This document shows positions 10,343 through 22,600 of a DNA stretch of 64,000 nucleotides, piece after piece. A program made the translations under genes and the position numbers. Position 1 is the stretch's first letter. Each line of letters starts with the position of its first letter. The stretch lies in NCBI RefSeq assembly GCF_000485595.1, contig NW_014577825.1:3734-67733 (forward strand), in the 5' to 3' direction. This DNA comes from Priapulus caudatus. Its lineage: Eukaryota > Priapulida > Priapulimorpha > Priapulimorphida > Priapulidae. Below the pieces are notes generated by a model, which saw nothing but the letters and a program-made list of their open reading frames with translations, made no database searches and had not been told where the DNA came from.

Positions 10343-13062
10343 CTATGAGGCATTGCCATTGTTGTCATCCACCATATCTCGGATAAAACCAGACAGGCCA
10401 CTTGAGTTAAAGCTGAAGTCGGCAGTGGACGCTGGCACTGCATGTTGCTGTCCAGCAGTAAGAGAAGGCGTGTTCATGACAAGGGCACTCAAGCTACCAC
10501 CACCGCCACTCATCTGAGATGGCCAGGGCTAAGACTGTCTACAAGGCACAAGCTGCGAGAAGGTCTGTGATTGCATCTGTGAGTTACCCTGGACTGGCTG
10601 CTGCATATGTGAGGTGCCCTGAAACACTGCCGACGGAGTGGGAGGCCTCATCTGCAAATACAGAAATAAGAAATAATCAAAGTACTGTGAGTACTGAAAG
10701 GCGGTCGGCCAATGGTATGACAACTGCTAATGCGTGACGCAGCTGCAACGTTTAGATTAAAATTAAAAAATGCCAATTGTTGTGATGTTCATTTTTGAGG
10801 TAAACATTGAAATTCATGGCAGGTAGAGTGACACATTTTGTTTGAATGAAACAAATTTCACATTTGTTCATGTTCATGTTCAATCATTACAAAAATTTTG
10901 TGACATTTAACAATTGACAAAAGTGAAAATTTAAAACATTCGATTTTTGTGATTATTATCTCAATTTGGTACAAAAAGATTGAGCAGCTGTAGATCAGTT
11001 GCGAATCTGTTTTTGCATGCACTGGCAGTTCCAACAAATTAGTAAAAATACAAATAATGTATAGTAAAGCTTTAATACGCGACTAATAAATCTCGTATGT
11101 ATGACATACAACTCCTAAATGCGACAGACAAGCCTAACCCTTTGGGCTCAATTGTCATATATATATGAGTATGCTCCGGGCACGTCATGTACCGCTCCAC
11201 TGTCATATATTATATATATGACGAACTTTTTGAGCTTTATTGCCAATGGATGGCAGCACGATGCGACTTTTCTGTGGTAGCGTCACGTACAGCATGTACA
11301 CGTCCTATGTACACGTCAGGCACGACGTCGCAAAAACGCTTATCACTGTGTGTGGCATTCAGCATATGCTTGGAATGTGCGTGTTGTTCGGATGATTGTA
11401 GTGCTGTGAGATGTTCAGATGAAAGCAGTCAAAGTGAAGAAGAACAGAAAGAAGTATTAACTGAATAGGAGGAGGAAGATACAGGTGGAGATGGCACACA
11501 AACTCAGAAAATATCGGTAATAGCTACGTGAATGGGTCAAACTCCCGTGACTGTCGCCAGCCCGCCACTGGCTGCCACTAATCTAAGGGCGGTTAAGATG
11601 GCGTCTCGTCCAGGGCAGCAAATATGGCGCCTTCGAATTTGTTGCAAATTGCCGCCAGAGTACACTGTGCTTTAACTTCCGGTAAAACTTGACACACTCT
11701 ACTAAGGCGTTCGGCGGAAGCCGACCGCCTTAAAAATCATGAGTTATAATTTTATATATGCAATGCAAAGAAACACAAGTAAACTATACACAGATTTAAT
11801 ATAAAGAAATATATAGTTACCTCGGGCATTGTCTGGGGTACGGCTCTCACTGCCGCTGGAACAGTTGACTTCTCCCTCTCCCTGATGCGCTGGGTCTGGT
11901 GTTGGTACCGCATGACCATTGCGAAGCTCTCATTGTAGAACTGTGCCATGAGGGTTGGGTGGACTGATGGCGTGTAGGTGGCAAGCAAATGGCCCCACGC
12001 CTTGGGCACTGTGTTCTCCTGGTTGCTGAGGAGACTGGCCACTGTGGCGTGTAGATTGGCAGACTGGGTCTGGTTGGTCTGCAGCTGCTGGATGATGAGG
12101 TCCGTCTCAGCATCAGCTGCCCTTGATGACTTGGTCCTCTTCCCCTTCTCTTTCTCCTTCGGCCCGGCGGTGGAGGTAGAGGACGCAGAAACACTGGTGT
12201 TGGTATTGGACCTGTTGACTGATGGAGCTGTATACAGTTCCGTGTCCACCCCATCATCTTCCTCTATCTCCGACCCTGAGTCAGGGCTGGGTTGTGAGGT
12301 CTCACCAGACTTTGTGGCCAGTTTCTGCTTCAGCTGGAAGAACAAAAAACACGAATTTTTTAAAGTTAAATTGCCCATAGACATAGGCAGGAAACAAGTA
12401 ATCATACAGTACAAGTTTACACATAATTGTTCAAATTAAAACAATGGCATGTCACAAAAGAACACAGTTAAATGTACACATTTAACACTCACCAGACCAG
12501 CACAGCGATTGGGGCACTTGTAGATGTGCGGCTTGAGGAACGCGAAGTTCTCCAGGATCCACCTGCGCCGTGCCGAGTACTCTGAGGCACCTGCCCCGGA
12601 TTTAGGTGCACTCTTGCCAAACGTTGTCCTCATGGACCGGTACCACGTCAGCAGCATCGCTCCACTTTCCAGGCCGAGTTCCTTTGCCTTTTCGTCCCAG
12701 AGTCTGCGCTTCAGTTGCATGTCTTTGTACTTTGTGTTTGCCTTGTCAAAAAGTTCAGGGTGCTCCTGCATCCACTCAACTAGTCCAATCTCGTTCTCAT
12801 CGGAAATGTTAATAGGAGAGGACTTCTTTCTTCGTTTCTTCATGACAGGCAAATCACACTGAGCCTCTTTTTCAGGGGAGTTAGGAACCTCAACATCTGG
12901 TTCGATGTCAGGGTTGTCAGGAATGCGAGAGTCGAGAGATCTATCTTCCTCTTCAATGTCATCTTCACTGATGACAGGAGGAGGAGGGGGAGTCTTCTTA
13001 GATAACCTCTTCCCAGTTTGTTGACGTTTCTTGCTCTGCTTGTCTGTGCTTTTCAGAGGCAT
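10343..13062 (-). pseudogene. MADF-domain protein gene, three exons, one internal stop
   Basis: Exon 1 is 13062-12493, exon 2 12333-11821 and exon 3 10651-10343. All junctions are GT-AG and phase 0, giving 464 codons. After a lysine/proline and acidic tail, residues of about 95-170 form a MADF (Myb/SANT-like) DNA-binding domain: LVEWMQEHPELFD, then KRRLWDEKAKELG and WYRSMRTTFGK. Exon 2 is low-complexity serine/acidic sequence followed by a helical segment (VHPTLMAQFYNESF), the usual layout of these MADF proteins. Exon 3 is glutamine- and methionine-rich. A TAG at 10529-10531 interrupts exon 3, yet the same frame runs on another 62 codons to TAG at 10343, so the stop is probably a recent CAG-to-TAG change or an error. 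The upstream in-frame Met at 13077 is an alternative start. MADF proteins are nuclear DNA-binding factors and many are transposon-associated; no partner transposase is adjacent. Confidence 0.75.
10652..11820 (-). other. Intron 2 of the MADF gene
   Basis: The 1.17-kb intron is AT-rich on the left. Near 11151-11222 it carries two TGTCATATATATATGA-like palindromic stretches. An open + frame at 11187-11468 lies here but shows no recognisable domain and is not supported as a gene. Confidence 0.55.
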
Positions 13063-13119
13063 GGTGAAGATATACACTGGCGTTGAAACACGGACGAGCG
13101 CGACTTTTTATAGCCGTCA

Positions 13120-13500
13120 GCGCATCCGTACTGGTTTGTACTGGTCCGTTCCAGTTCGTACCGGTTCGCACTGGGTCGAGTCACGTTCTACTTGTGTCGT
13201 ACTTGTTCGTGTCAGTTCGTGTTAGTTCGCAGCCTTATTCGCATTGGATCGTATTGGTCCGCACAACATTTCGTATTGCTCCGTGTCAATCCGTTGTGAT
13301 TTGTATTAGTTCTTGTTAATTCTACTTATTTCGAATCACAAACACATTGGTTCTCCGTCATTCGCCACTGTGAAACGTACTCATTCTACTTAGTTCGTTG
13401 TTCAAGAAATTATCCACTCCACGAATCTTTTTATTCTCCATGATTCGCCATAAAATTCGTATTGCACAAATCGCAATCATTCTCACTCATTCGCCAATGG
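13120..13500. repeat. Degenerate roughly 10-bp tandem repeat at the MADF 5' side
   Basis: Just upstream of the MADF start, variants of the phrase GTTCGTACTG recur about every 10 bp (GGTTTGTACT, GGTCCGTTCC, AGTTCGTACC, GGTTCGCACT and so on), fading toward 13500. The roughly one-helical-turn periodicity is seen directly; a promoter role is only inferred from position. Confidence 0.6.
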
Positions 13501-13539
13501 ATTCGCCAATGTGTGACTGGGGCATTATCGATTTTTTGA

Positions 13540-13988
13540 TGTAAACATTATTGGTCCAAATACGGCTTCCGTACGCAAAAAGTACGTGGGTGAGAACGAA
13601 ACTGTTTACGCAGGTACGTAGACACATCATCTGTCAATACGTCCCTCGAATATTAAAGACATTGATCCACGCACTAGGCCTCCAGAGGGCGTCGACCGAA
13701 CCCATGTCTGCCCATACTTAACTAAAGGAAAAATATTTGTTTGGCCTAAATATTTAGGCTTATAACTCGAAACCGAAAGTAGATACAATCAAAAGTCACA
13801 GCTATAAAAGATGTGCCCTGCCACCCTCTACAATAAAAGTACGTGGTTTGAAAAGCTCACTAGCTCGGATAAGTGGTTATTGGAAATACCGTGTCCGCCC
13901 ATACTTAACTAAAGGAAAAATATTTGTTTGGCCTAAATATTTAGGCTTATAACTCGAAACCGGAAGTAGATACAATAAAAAGTCACAA
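13540..13988. repeat. Dispersed repeat, copy R1, with local tandem duplication
   Basis: This block contains TACGGCTTCCGTACGCAAAA, then AATATTAAAGACATTGAT, CGCACTAGGCCTCCAGAG and ACCGAACCCATGTCTGCC. These phrases recur at 16690-16890, 18130-18300, 18400-18480 and 23085-23270. A roughly 85-bp stretch starting CATACTTAACTAAAGG is duplicated at about 13714 and 13899. The second copy abuts and truncates the recombinase-like gene at about 13990. Confidence 0.8.
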
Positions 13989-13989
13989 T

Positions 13990-16517
13990 AAAAAGGAGCT
14001 TATGCATCTCCTTGCTGATGGCGATCCTTGCGGCCCCAGAGGTCTGTGAGGTTTTGTGTCTTGATTGCAACATTATGAAAAACCCGCCCTCTTCGCGGGC
14101 GAACCGCAAGGATCCCACTGTGAGTTGTGACAAGGCCGACGGCCTCGCCCCACTCGTCAAGAATAGACATGTTATTATGTAGTCTCTGCATATGATTGCA
14201 TCCGCTGGCGAAGGGTTTGGGTTGGGGTCTACCAGGAGGTCATTCACGTGGAGGCTCCTCTGTGACTTGTGGAAAGCTTTCACCTCCTCCACGGTGAAGA
14301 CGTTCCTGGCCTCCTCAACCCTCAGCTCTACCTGCATCTGAGTATTCTCCCTGCAGAAGGGCTTGTCGTGCTGCATGATGGTGGTCAGCACAGCACGGAG
14401 CACCTCAATCTTACCATCCAGGCGCCCCGTCTGCATCCTCAGCACCAGCATGTTTACGAATATTCTTAGTGATGTGAGATACGATCTAATCGTTCCTGCC
14501 TTCAGATCGCGTACCTTGAGCTGGCTGATTGCCTGCTCAACCGTCTCCGTACCTTCAATTTCAATATCGTTTTTGGAGTTGGCGTGCATCATCTGCAGAA
14601 GGTCACGGGCCTGCTGCTGGTGCTGGTTGGCGTTTCTGACAGACTTCGCTTTTCCGGCATTGGAGAGGAGGTAGTGCCGAAAGTCTGCCAGATGTGCGTG
14701 GAGGTTTGCTTCGAGCTTCCCAGGGAGCCGCTCTCGTGCCGGCTTGGGTTCATGCGTTTCCATAGCGCTAGCCTCTTCTGTTATGAACAAAGAGTGAAAA
14801 CTGTAGAATAAGCTAACTTAGAACATGGCATCGATGTCAGTTATGTGATTGGGTTTTGTGCTCAAAATGATATGTTTTACAATTATTAATAGAAATATCA
14901 TTATAATGAGGCATGCAATTACCTCCAAACGCTATCGCTGCTCTATTTACAGCGCTCTCCTTTGCAGCTCTGCTGCCTCTCGCCTTTTCAAGATGGAACT
15001 TCTTCATAGCCTGATCTAGGCGTATTCCTTTGAGCGAGTGGATAGCATGGAAATGACGCCTCATCCTGACGACTTGGAGCCTGCAGAAGGGGCAGGTTTG
15101 AATGTCCCGGGCGTAAGGCAGGGGTGCATCGGCTCGCTCCTCGATGGTGCGGGAGACCCTTACGTTGGAGGAGACCCTGACAGCCTCCCTCCTCCCCAGC
15201 CGATGCACCTCCGTCATGTGGCGTGTGGGATTCACCACGGACGCGCCGCAGATGGAGCAGATAGATTTTCTTCTTACTCTTTTCGGAGCTATAAGAAAGA
15301 AATGATTAATTATTCTTGGCATTGCCTACAACTTGAAGAACTGTTTTTGAGTGAGTGATGTTGTATTTTTGCTAAGTAGCCATCGCATATGCATCTGTAT
15401 TTGTACCTTTTTTTTATGGCAGCAGGCTGGGTTGCAGGTGGAACCTGCTTCGTTGCTACTTCCTCCATGCTCCGTGCTCCATGCTCCAGCTCTTCTGAAT
15501 CCACAGGATCATCTGAAAAATAAATAATAATGTAACAGTAATCATTAATAAGCTGTTTCACCACTGTACACTGATAAAGTTCTAAAATCCACATGTAATT
15601 AATAATGTGTACATAATCCAGGATGTGCAGCCATCATATAGCTGCACAAGGCTTTGATGGAGTTGCCTTTAAAGGGGCAGTGTGGGCACGCCCTACCCTG
15701 CTGGATCGCATCCCTCAAAAGAGGAAAGTCCCTCGGCTTGTATGGTTTGTCTAAAAGATAGAGAGTAATATGTGTACATTTGTATTATAGTATATCCAAT
15801 TAATACTGCCAAATGATTTGCCTACATGTCGTTTGAGTTTTACATTTCGTTAATAATTTCGTTTTTGACTAATAGGTGATTTTTGTATAGTGGTGGAGAA
15901 CAAACATTCACCGCAGTAAAACTTAAACTATAATGAAATAACTTACTGGGAGGGGGAGGCGCTTCTGCTGACGTCGCGGTGATGGTGTTGCGATCGCCTC
16001 AGGCACGTGGCCAGATGGCTCTGCAGCGCCGGTGGTGGAGGTGTCTGCAAGATTCACAAATAAACAGAACATGTTGAAAACGTTTCTTGATTTTATTTAT
16101 GACGGTGTAAAGTCAAAACTACTGTTGGGTGCGACTTGACTAAATCTACAACTACTAACAGCATTAACTTTTATTAAACGTATGAGTTATGATGTTAATA
16201 GAAATATAATTATGATAATATTAATATAAGGTATGCACTTACCGAACAGTTGCCTCTTGACTGGCTTTGGCTTTGGGTTAGGAGGTGGCGGTGGAGTAGG
16301 CGCCACCGCCTCGTCTTCCTCTTCGTCGTCTGTGGTGAGCAGCTCTGTTAAGAACAAATAGTGAAAACTGTAAAATAAGCTAGCACAGAACATGGCTCCG
16401 ATGTCGGTTATGTAATTGTGTTGTTTTGGAAAAGGATATTTTAAAGATAACTATTACAATATTAATATAAGATATGCAATTACCAGAGGGGTGGAAGATC
16501 TCTTCCTCGTCACTCAT
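13990..16517 (-). pseudogene. Crypton-like zinc-finger/tyrosine-recombinase gene, copy A, 3'-truncated
   Basis: Exons read leftward: 16517-16484 (MSDEEEIFHPS), 16344-16243 (acidic then proline-rich), 16044-15947, about 15750-15605 (CPHCPFKG...CSYMMAAHPG, zinc-binding), 15512-15407, 15288-14923 and 14777 to about 13990. The 15288 exon holds two C-x2-C...H-x3-H fingers (CSICGASVVNPTRHMTEVH and CPFCRLQVV). The last exon has a helical SAM-like core-binding segment (RDLKAGTIRSYLTSLRIF) and the first half of a tyrosine-recombinase fold, including the box I arginine in TSGARPSALSQLTVG. The R...H...Y half is replaced by repeat R1, so this copy cannot recombine DNA. Splice sites are good, but the 16044 and 15750 exons do not join in phase by my count. 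The 5' flank matches copy B closely. Confidence 0.7.
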
Positions 16518-16960
16518 GATCTGTGTAAGATAAAAACACTCTGACTACATCCTAAGTGACCAATGTTTTGTCACAACTTAAGAATATGAAATATCGATCG
16601 AATTGATTAGCAAATGACATTGGCGTGTAGCTCTAGGCCTCGTCTATCGGCATTACAAGTATCGGAATTTTGGGATGCTGCTTAGTATTTTATTTTATTC
16701 GGGGAAAAAGCGTAAAAATCGTTGCACCGTTTCGCTTATAACACTTGAAAGGAACGTCGGTCGGACTGGATGTTTGCAGGGTACGTAGAGACATCATCTG
16801 GCAATAGGTCCGTTGAATATTAAAGACATTGATTAACGCACTAGGCCTCCAGGGAGCGTTGACCGAACCCATGTCTGCCCAGGCTTCAGCATTGGAAGGG
16901 ACGACTTCCCTTACATTCCGATACATTCCCGATACAATCCGATACATTAATACATTCATT
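16518..16960. repeat. 5' flank of copy A and dispersed repeat R2
   Basis: From the start codon to about 16885 the sequence parallels 22874-23265 upstream of copy B, so both genes carry the same 5' flank, presumably including the promoter. It ends in a short run of ATTCCGATACATTCC variants (16915-16960) specific to this copy. Confidence 0.75.
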
Positions 16961-17086
16961 TTTTTTGTACATTAACTGTCTTGGACACTTCATGCAATGT
17001 TTGGTAACAACTTAGGAGCTGATATGTTGACTATCTTTTTTTGCACTACAATTAATTTTCATTAACAATGACATCAGACAGGCAAG

Positions 17087-17400
17087 ATGGTGGTCAAAGA
17101 TAACCCACAACATTGCTGAAAATTGGAACAAAAGTTGCAATAGATCAACAATTAAGGCATTTAGAGAGTAGATGATACGGACCATTTATGTTCCCCATCA
17201 AGACTTACACTAGAAGGTGTGGGAAAAATTGACTTAATTTCCCTGGTGGTCAAAGATAACCCTAGGATTAGCTGAAAATTGGAACAAAAGTTGCAATAGC
17301 TCAAAAAGTAAGGCAGTTAGAGAATTTTATGTTTAGATCATTTATGTTCCCTCCCCATCAAGTCTTACACTAGAAGGTGTGGAAAAAATGGCTTAATTTT
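17087..17400. repeat. Tandem duplication, about 158-bp unit
   Basis: Two diverged units begin GGTGGTCAAAGATAACCC (17088) and again at 17246. Both contain GAAAATTGGAACAAAAGTTG and ACTTACACTAGAAGGTGTGG. No coding potential is evident. Confidence 0.85.
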
Positions 17401-17499
17401 CGCAAATGTGGGCCAGACAGGTGAAAATAGTTGACTTATTCTCTCCAGCAGTCTGTCCAGCATTTTTACACCTCAAGGTTTTTACACCTAGATCGATAT

Positions 17500-18720
17500 C
17501 CTATTGCTATTAGACCCTGTAATTTCTTGGAGATATAGATCGTTTAGAGTGTGATCGATTACCAAAATATCGATATCCAGTGCGGTTGCATTTGCGCTCA
17601 GGAGGCGATCAAAGTCGGGTATACGTAACCTGTACTTAACTTTTTCATTTTTGACCAATTTGAAACGCCGATCAATCGATAACCGATTGCTTCCGGACAC
17701 CCTAATCTCGGCACACGGTAGACTGCTTATACTGCGATCGATTCCCAAAAGATCGATATCTCGTCTTGTTGCGCATGCGCGGAATTAGTCTTCAAAGTCG
17801 GGCATACGTACCGGATGTTTAGGCTTATAACTCGAAACCGGAAGTAGATACAATAAAAAGTCAGAGCTATAAAAGATGGCCCCCGCCGCCCTCTACAATA
17901 AAAATATAGAGTTTGATAAGTTCACTATCTCGGATAAGCGGTTATTGGAAATATCGATTATTTTGTCAAAAATACGTGATTTTTCCGCGACATTGGTAAC
18001 TTGGAGACGCTCCCTGGAGCAAACGCTTGCGTCTATATTCTTTAAATTTGGCATTTCGATTGGGGAGGGTTCAATCTTGAACCACTGTAAAAAAAATTAT
18101 CGAATATTGATCGGTTATTGGTTTTCCGATGTAAAAATTCGTCGAAATACGGCTTCCGTACGCAAAAAAGTACGCGGATGAGAACGAAACGGTTTACGCA
18201 AGTACGTCGACAGGTCATCCGGCAATAAGACCCTAAAATATTGAAGACGTTGATCAACGCACTAAGCCTCCAGGTGGCGTAGACCGAACACATGTCCGAC
18301 CGTTAAGAATGGGAGAAATACGTTTGATCGATCGATGATTTTTTCAATAACCAATTGAGATGAGCACGTGATTTTGCAGTCACATACACATCGATGCCTT
18401 GACAACAGCTCCTTCGAATATTAAAGAAATTGAGCTGCGCACTTGGCCTCTAGAGGGCGTCGACCGAACCCATGTTCGCCCATGTTAAAGAATAGGAGAA
18501 ATTCCAATGTGTCCGCGATTGTCGATTTAAACAGGGTCGGTTTTAAACACCTCTGGAGGCCAAACTAGAGGGCCTAAAATGCCAAAATTTGGAGGATCTA
18601 TCGGACATGGATTGGTTGTTGACGGCTGAACAGGAATTGTTCGGTGATCAATCGGTTATTGTTTAACTTTTGACTTTAATTTCAATAACGCCTTATAAAC
18701 TATTCATCACAAAACAAAAC
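17500..18720. repeat. Dispersed repeat copies R3
   Basis: 17550-17812 holds two diverged copies of a GATCGATT..ATCGATATC phrase. 17817-18300 matches R1 (GGCTTATAACTCGAAACCGG, then the TACGGCTTCCGTACGC block). 18390-18720 matches 23200-23520 over about 300 bp (AAACAGGGTCGGTTT, CTCTGGAGGCCAAACTAGAG, AACGCCTTATAAACT). All copies in the window share orientation. No gene is supported here. From 18720 to 19650 I see only AT-rich sequence with no feature. Confidence 0.75.
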
Positions 18721-19650
18721 AATAAGCCGTATATATTCTTGTATTAATATTAATATTTCCAAAGAGTCACCAAATCATTCCTTTAACGAATTTTCACCAT
18801 CTCTACCACTGCCACAAGTCAGTAAAGCACAGAGCAGCTGGACAACAAATAAAAATATTGTATATCAGCACTGTTTCCCTACAGACACGCAAAACGAGCC
18901 GACTAGTTTAGTTTCAACAATTGTCTACACACGTCATCAAATTAATAGTACAGCATTGAAGCATATTTATCCATTAAAATGCATTCATTTGCTAAGTATC
19001 ATCCAAGGCCCGCAAATGTTTTCGTTGGCTACTTCTTTCAGACTATTTTCACATCTCTTGTTTTGGTGCCAAACATACATACCACACAATGTTTATAGAA
19101 CATCAAATAATTACAGGATGCAAGATGCAATAAAGACAACCTCATTGTAAACAAATGACACTAGAAAATCTCCTAGCAGTATAAAAGCGACCTAGTTTAA
19201 AATGAATTGCAGAATTATTCACTAACCTGCAGGCCATGTCTATCAGAGTATACAAAACTAACAATTTAGTACAGTGTCGACAATGCATGGTCACATTACA
19301 CCTCTTGGTCACATACACCGCAAAGCGCGGTTGGCAACTTGGCACACACTTCTGCAAGTTTGGTTTCGGTAAAGCAGAACATAAAATGCAACGCAGACAA
19401 ATTGCCAAGCACAAGCGGCTGAGGCATAAATCTTTTTCGCTTTACCATAGATACCAATATCCTACTGTGTTTTGTTCCGTATATAATAAATTTAATCTCA
19501 ATTTGTTCTCAATTAAAACTCATCAAATTAACATTAGACATTAAACATTCAACTCACGTGTGACATATATTCATAGGGTTATTGAAAAAAGATACAGATT
19601 GCTAACCCATACAAAATTTCGTTATAGGGGAAAACAGCTGCACGACAAGA

Positions 19651-22600
19651 TCAAGGGTTGTTCTGCTTTCTGACCTTAATTGTCAGTGCCTTGACCTTGT
19701 CGTACAGCTGTTTTTGGCTGTGCGACTCGATGAGATGATTCAGGGTTGGGGATGACTCCACAATTTCCATCACTCTGTCAGCTGGCATAAAGCCAAACCG
19801 TGGGATGTAGCTCCTGAATATGGCTTCTAAGTTATCAGCATCTACGCTGCCAAAAGCACGGCGTCCGTGGCCAAAGGATGCGGCAGATGTTGAGGTCGAG
19901 GAAGGAGGAGGCACATAGCACGGGCGGCAGTGCTCGATCGGATCTATAAATACAAATGACATTTTCAATACACTTCTAAGCTAAGTTTTACTTGCTTAAT
20001 TTTGTCGTACAACTGTGTCTTTGTACAATTTCGTACGATTGCAATTGACTCACCAAACGCCGCCGCTGCCTTCTCTTTGGACAATGCCCGCCAGTACTGG
20101 GCCTCCTCCTCCTCTTCCGCATCCTCTGTGGAATCTGCTCCTGCTGTGGAATCTGTCAACAGAATGGAAATTTTCAATACACTTCTCAGCTTATTTGTTA
20201 CTTGCCTAATTTTGTCATACAACTGTGTCTTTGTACAATTGCATACGATTGCAATTGACTCACGTTCGCGGGATGAGGACAGCTCCTCGAACACCTCATT
20301 CATGGCAACGGCCACCACCGTCGAAGATTTGACCGACTTGGCTAGGTCATAGTACCTTGCCTGAGTACTTGGGCGGTGGCTCATGGAGTCCGGCCGCTTT
20401 TCTAGCATTGTGGTGGCAATGGTCTTCCGCCAGGGGGTGCTTGTTACATCCCGCGAGGACGTCCCCATTGCCGCAGACCAAAAGCTGGAGAAGAGTCTCC
20501 CGAAGTGGGAGATGTTGTTGTAGGCTAACCCGTCAGCCCTCGGAAAGAGGGGGGTTGAAAGCCGAACGTCAGGGACGAGCACAGGAAGATAAAACTCGAT
20601 GTAGTTGAAGAGTTGCTTGTAGAGTTCCCTCGAAACCACAATCCTCGCCGCCCCTGACGTTCTTGACGTTTTATGCGAGGCTTGTAATAGAACAAAGAAA
20701 TTCCTCTCTTTCACAGCATTCTTCAGGGCTCCTACAGTTAGCGGCGCAATGGCTAGGAACAGAGACGTTATCAAGAAATCCCTCACGTAGGTGGCATCTC
20801 CCGGGTTAGGGTTGAGTGGTGCATCCACCAACATGTTTGATGCGAGCTTGCACCGCTCAGAATGGTGGAAAGCCTGAACGTCTTCAGCAGTTGTTATATT
20901 TTCAAGCTCCTGCATTTGAAGTTGGACCTGCCGCTGGTTATTTTCCCTAACCAGCGGCTTGTCGTGGAGGAGGAGTGCTGAGGTTGTTGCACGGAGTGCC
21001 TCAACGTCTCCGTGGATTTTCTTGGTTTGCACTCTGGTTATGACCATTTCCAGGAACATTCTGAAACTTATGAGGTACGACCTGATTGTGCCTGCCGCGA
21101 GGTGGAGATTCTTCAATTCCTCCACGGCAGACTCAACCAGGTCTGGCCCACTTTCCTCAATTTCAGCAAGGTTAGTTGTCCTCATGAGCTGGACCACGAT
21201 GGAAGCTTGCTGATGATGTTGCTGAGCATTCCTCCGTGATTGAGCACCTCCAGCATTCATTGTGAGGAAGTGCCTGAAGTCTCCCAGGTGCTGGTATAGA
21301 TTGCTGTTAGGCACGTCGCTGGTGCAAGATGCTGGTCGTTGAGCTGCGGGTTGCAATGTCTGCGTAAGCCTGGTGACTGCTTGTTTCCCTGTTTGGAAAT
21401 CCTTCATTGCTCTGTCTAGTGGCGCGCCCTGCAGGCCGTGAATGGTTTTTAGATGTCGCCTCACCCTCACGACCTGCAGGCGACATAACGGGCAGGTGTT
21501 GTTAAGACGAGAGAAGGGCACGATGGCACGGTCCTCCTGCCGGACAGACACACAGGCATTGCAGGCTGTTTGCTTGGCCTGCCATCTGCCAAGCTGGTGT
21601 ACGGCCCGCATGTGCCGCGGCAGATGTATGATGCTCGCTCCGCACATGCTGCACGGTGTCCGTTTACGCACTTGCTTGGCTGCTATAAGAAAGAAATTAT
21701 TAATTAGTGTTGGCATTGCCTACAACTTGAAGAACTGTTTTTGAGTGAGTGATGTTGTATTTTTGCTAAGTAGCCATCGCACATGCATCTGTATTTGTAC
21801 CTTTTTTCAGCTCCCGACGAAATGACGATTTTCATTTCCGACGAATTTCAGCTCCCGACGTCGGTTGCGGAGACAGGGTCGGTTGTTGAGGCGGAGGCAG
21901 GGTTGCTTCCGAAGGTGGAGGCAGGGATGGTGCATCCACTTCCTCCTCCTCCTCTTCCTCATAAAGATTATCTGAAAAATAAATAATAATGTAACAATAA
22001 TCATTAATGAGCTGTTTTACCACTGTACACTGATTAAGTACTAAAATGCACATGTAATTAATACTGTGTACCTTCTCCTGGATGTGCAGCCAGCACATGG
22101 CTGCACAATTCTTTGATGGAACATCCTCTGAAATGACAGAGGTGGCATGCCCTGCTCTTCCGAATGGCTTCCCTCAGTTGAGGAAAATCATGGGGCTTGT
22201 AGGTTTCCTCTAAATAATAGAGAGTAATATGTGTACATTTGTATTATAGTATATCCAATTAATACTGCCAAATTATTTTCCTACATGTTGAATTTTACAT
22301 TTCGTTAATAATTTCGTTTTTGACTAATAGGTGATTTTTGTATAGCCGTGGAGATCAAACAGTCACGTTGGTAAATTTGCCAGGGTGGTGGAGGTGTCTG
22401 CAAGATTCACAAATGAACAGAACATGTTGAAAACGTTTCTTGTTTGAATTTATGACGGTGTAAAGTCAAAACTAATGTTGGGTGCGACTTGACTAATCTA
22501 CAACTACTAACAGCATTAACTATTATTAAAACGTATGAGTTATGATGTTAATAGAAATATAATTATGATAATATTAATATAAGGTATGCACTTACCGAAC

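Noticed and set aside
15038..15358. Plus-strand frames opposite the recombinase-like exons (also 14269-14811 and 20357-21744)
   Set aside because: They are antisense shadows of exons with clear zinc-finger and recombinase motifs on the minus strand.
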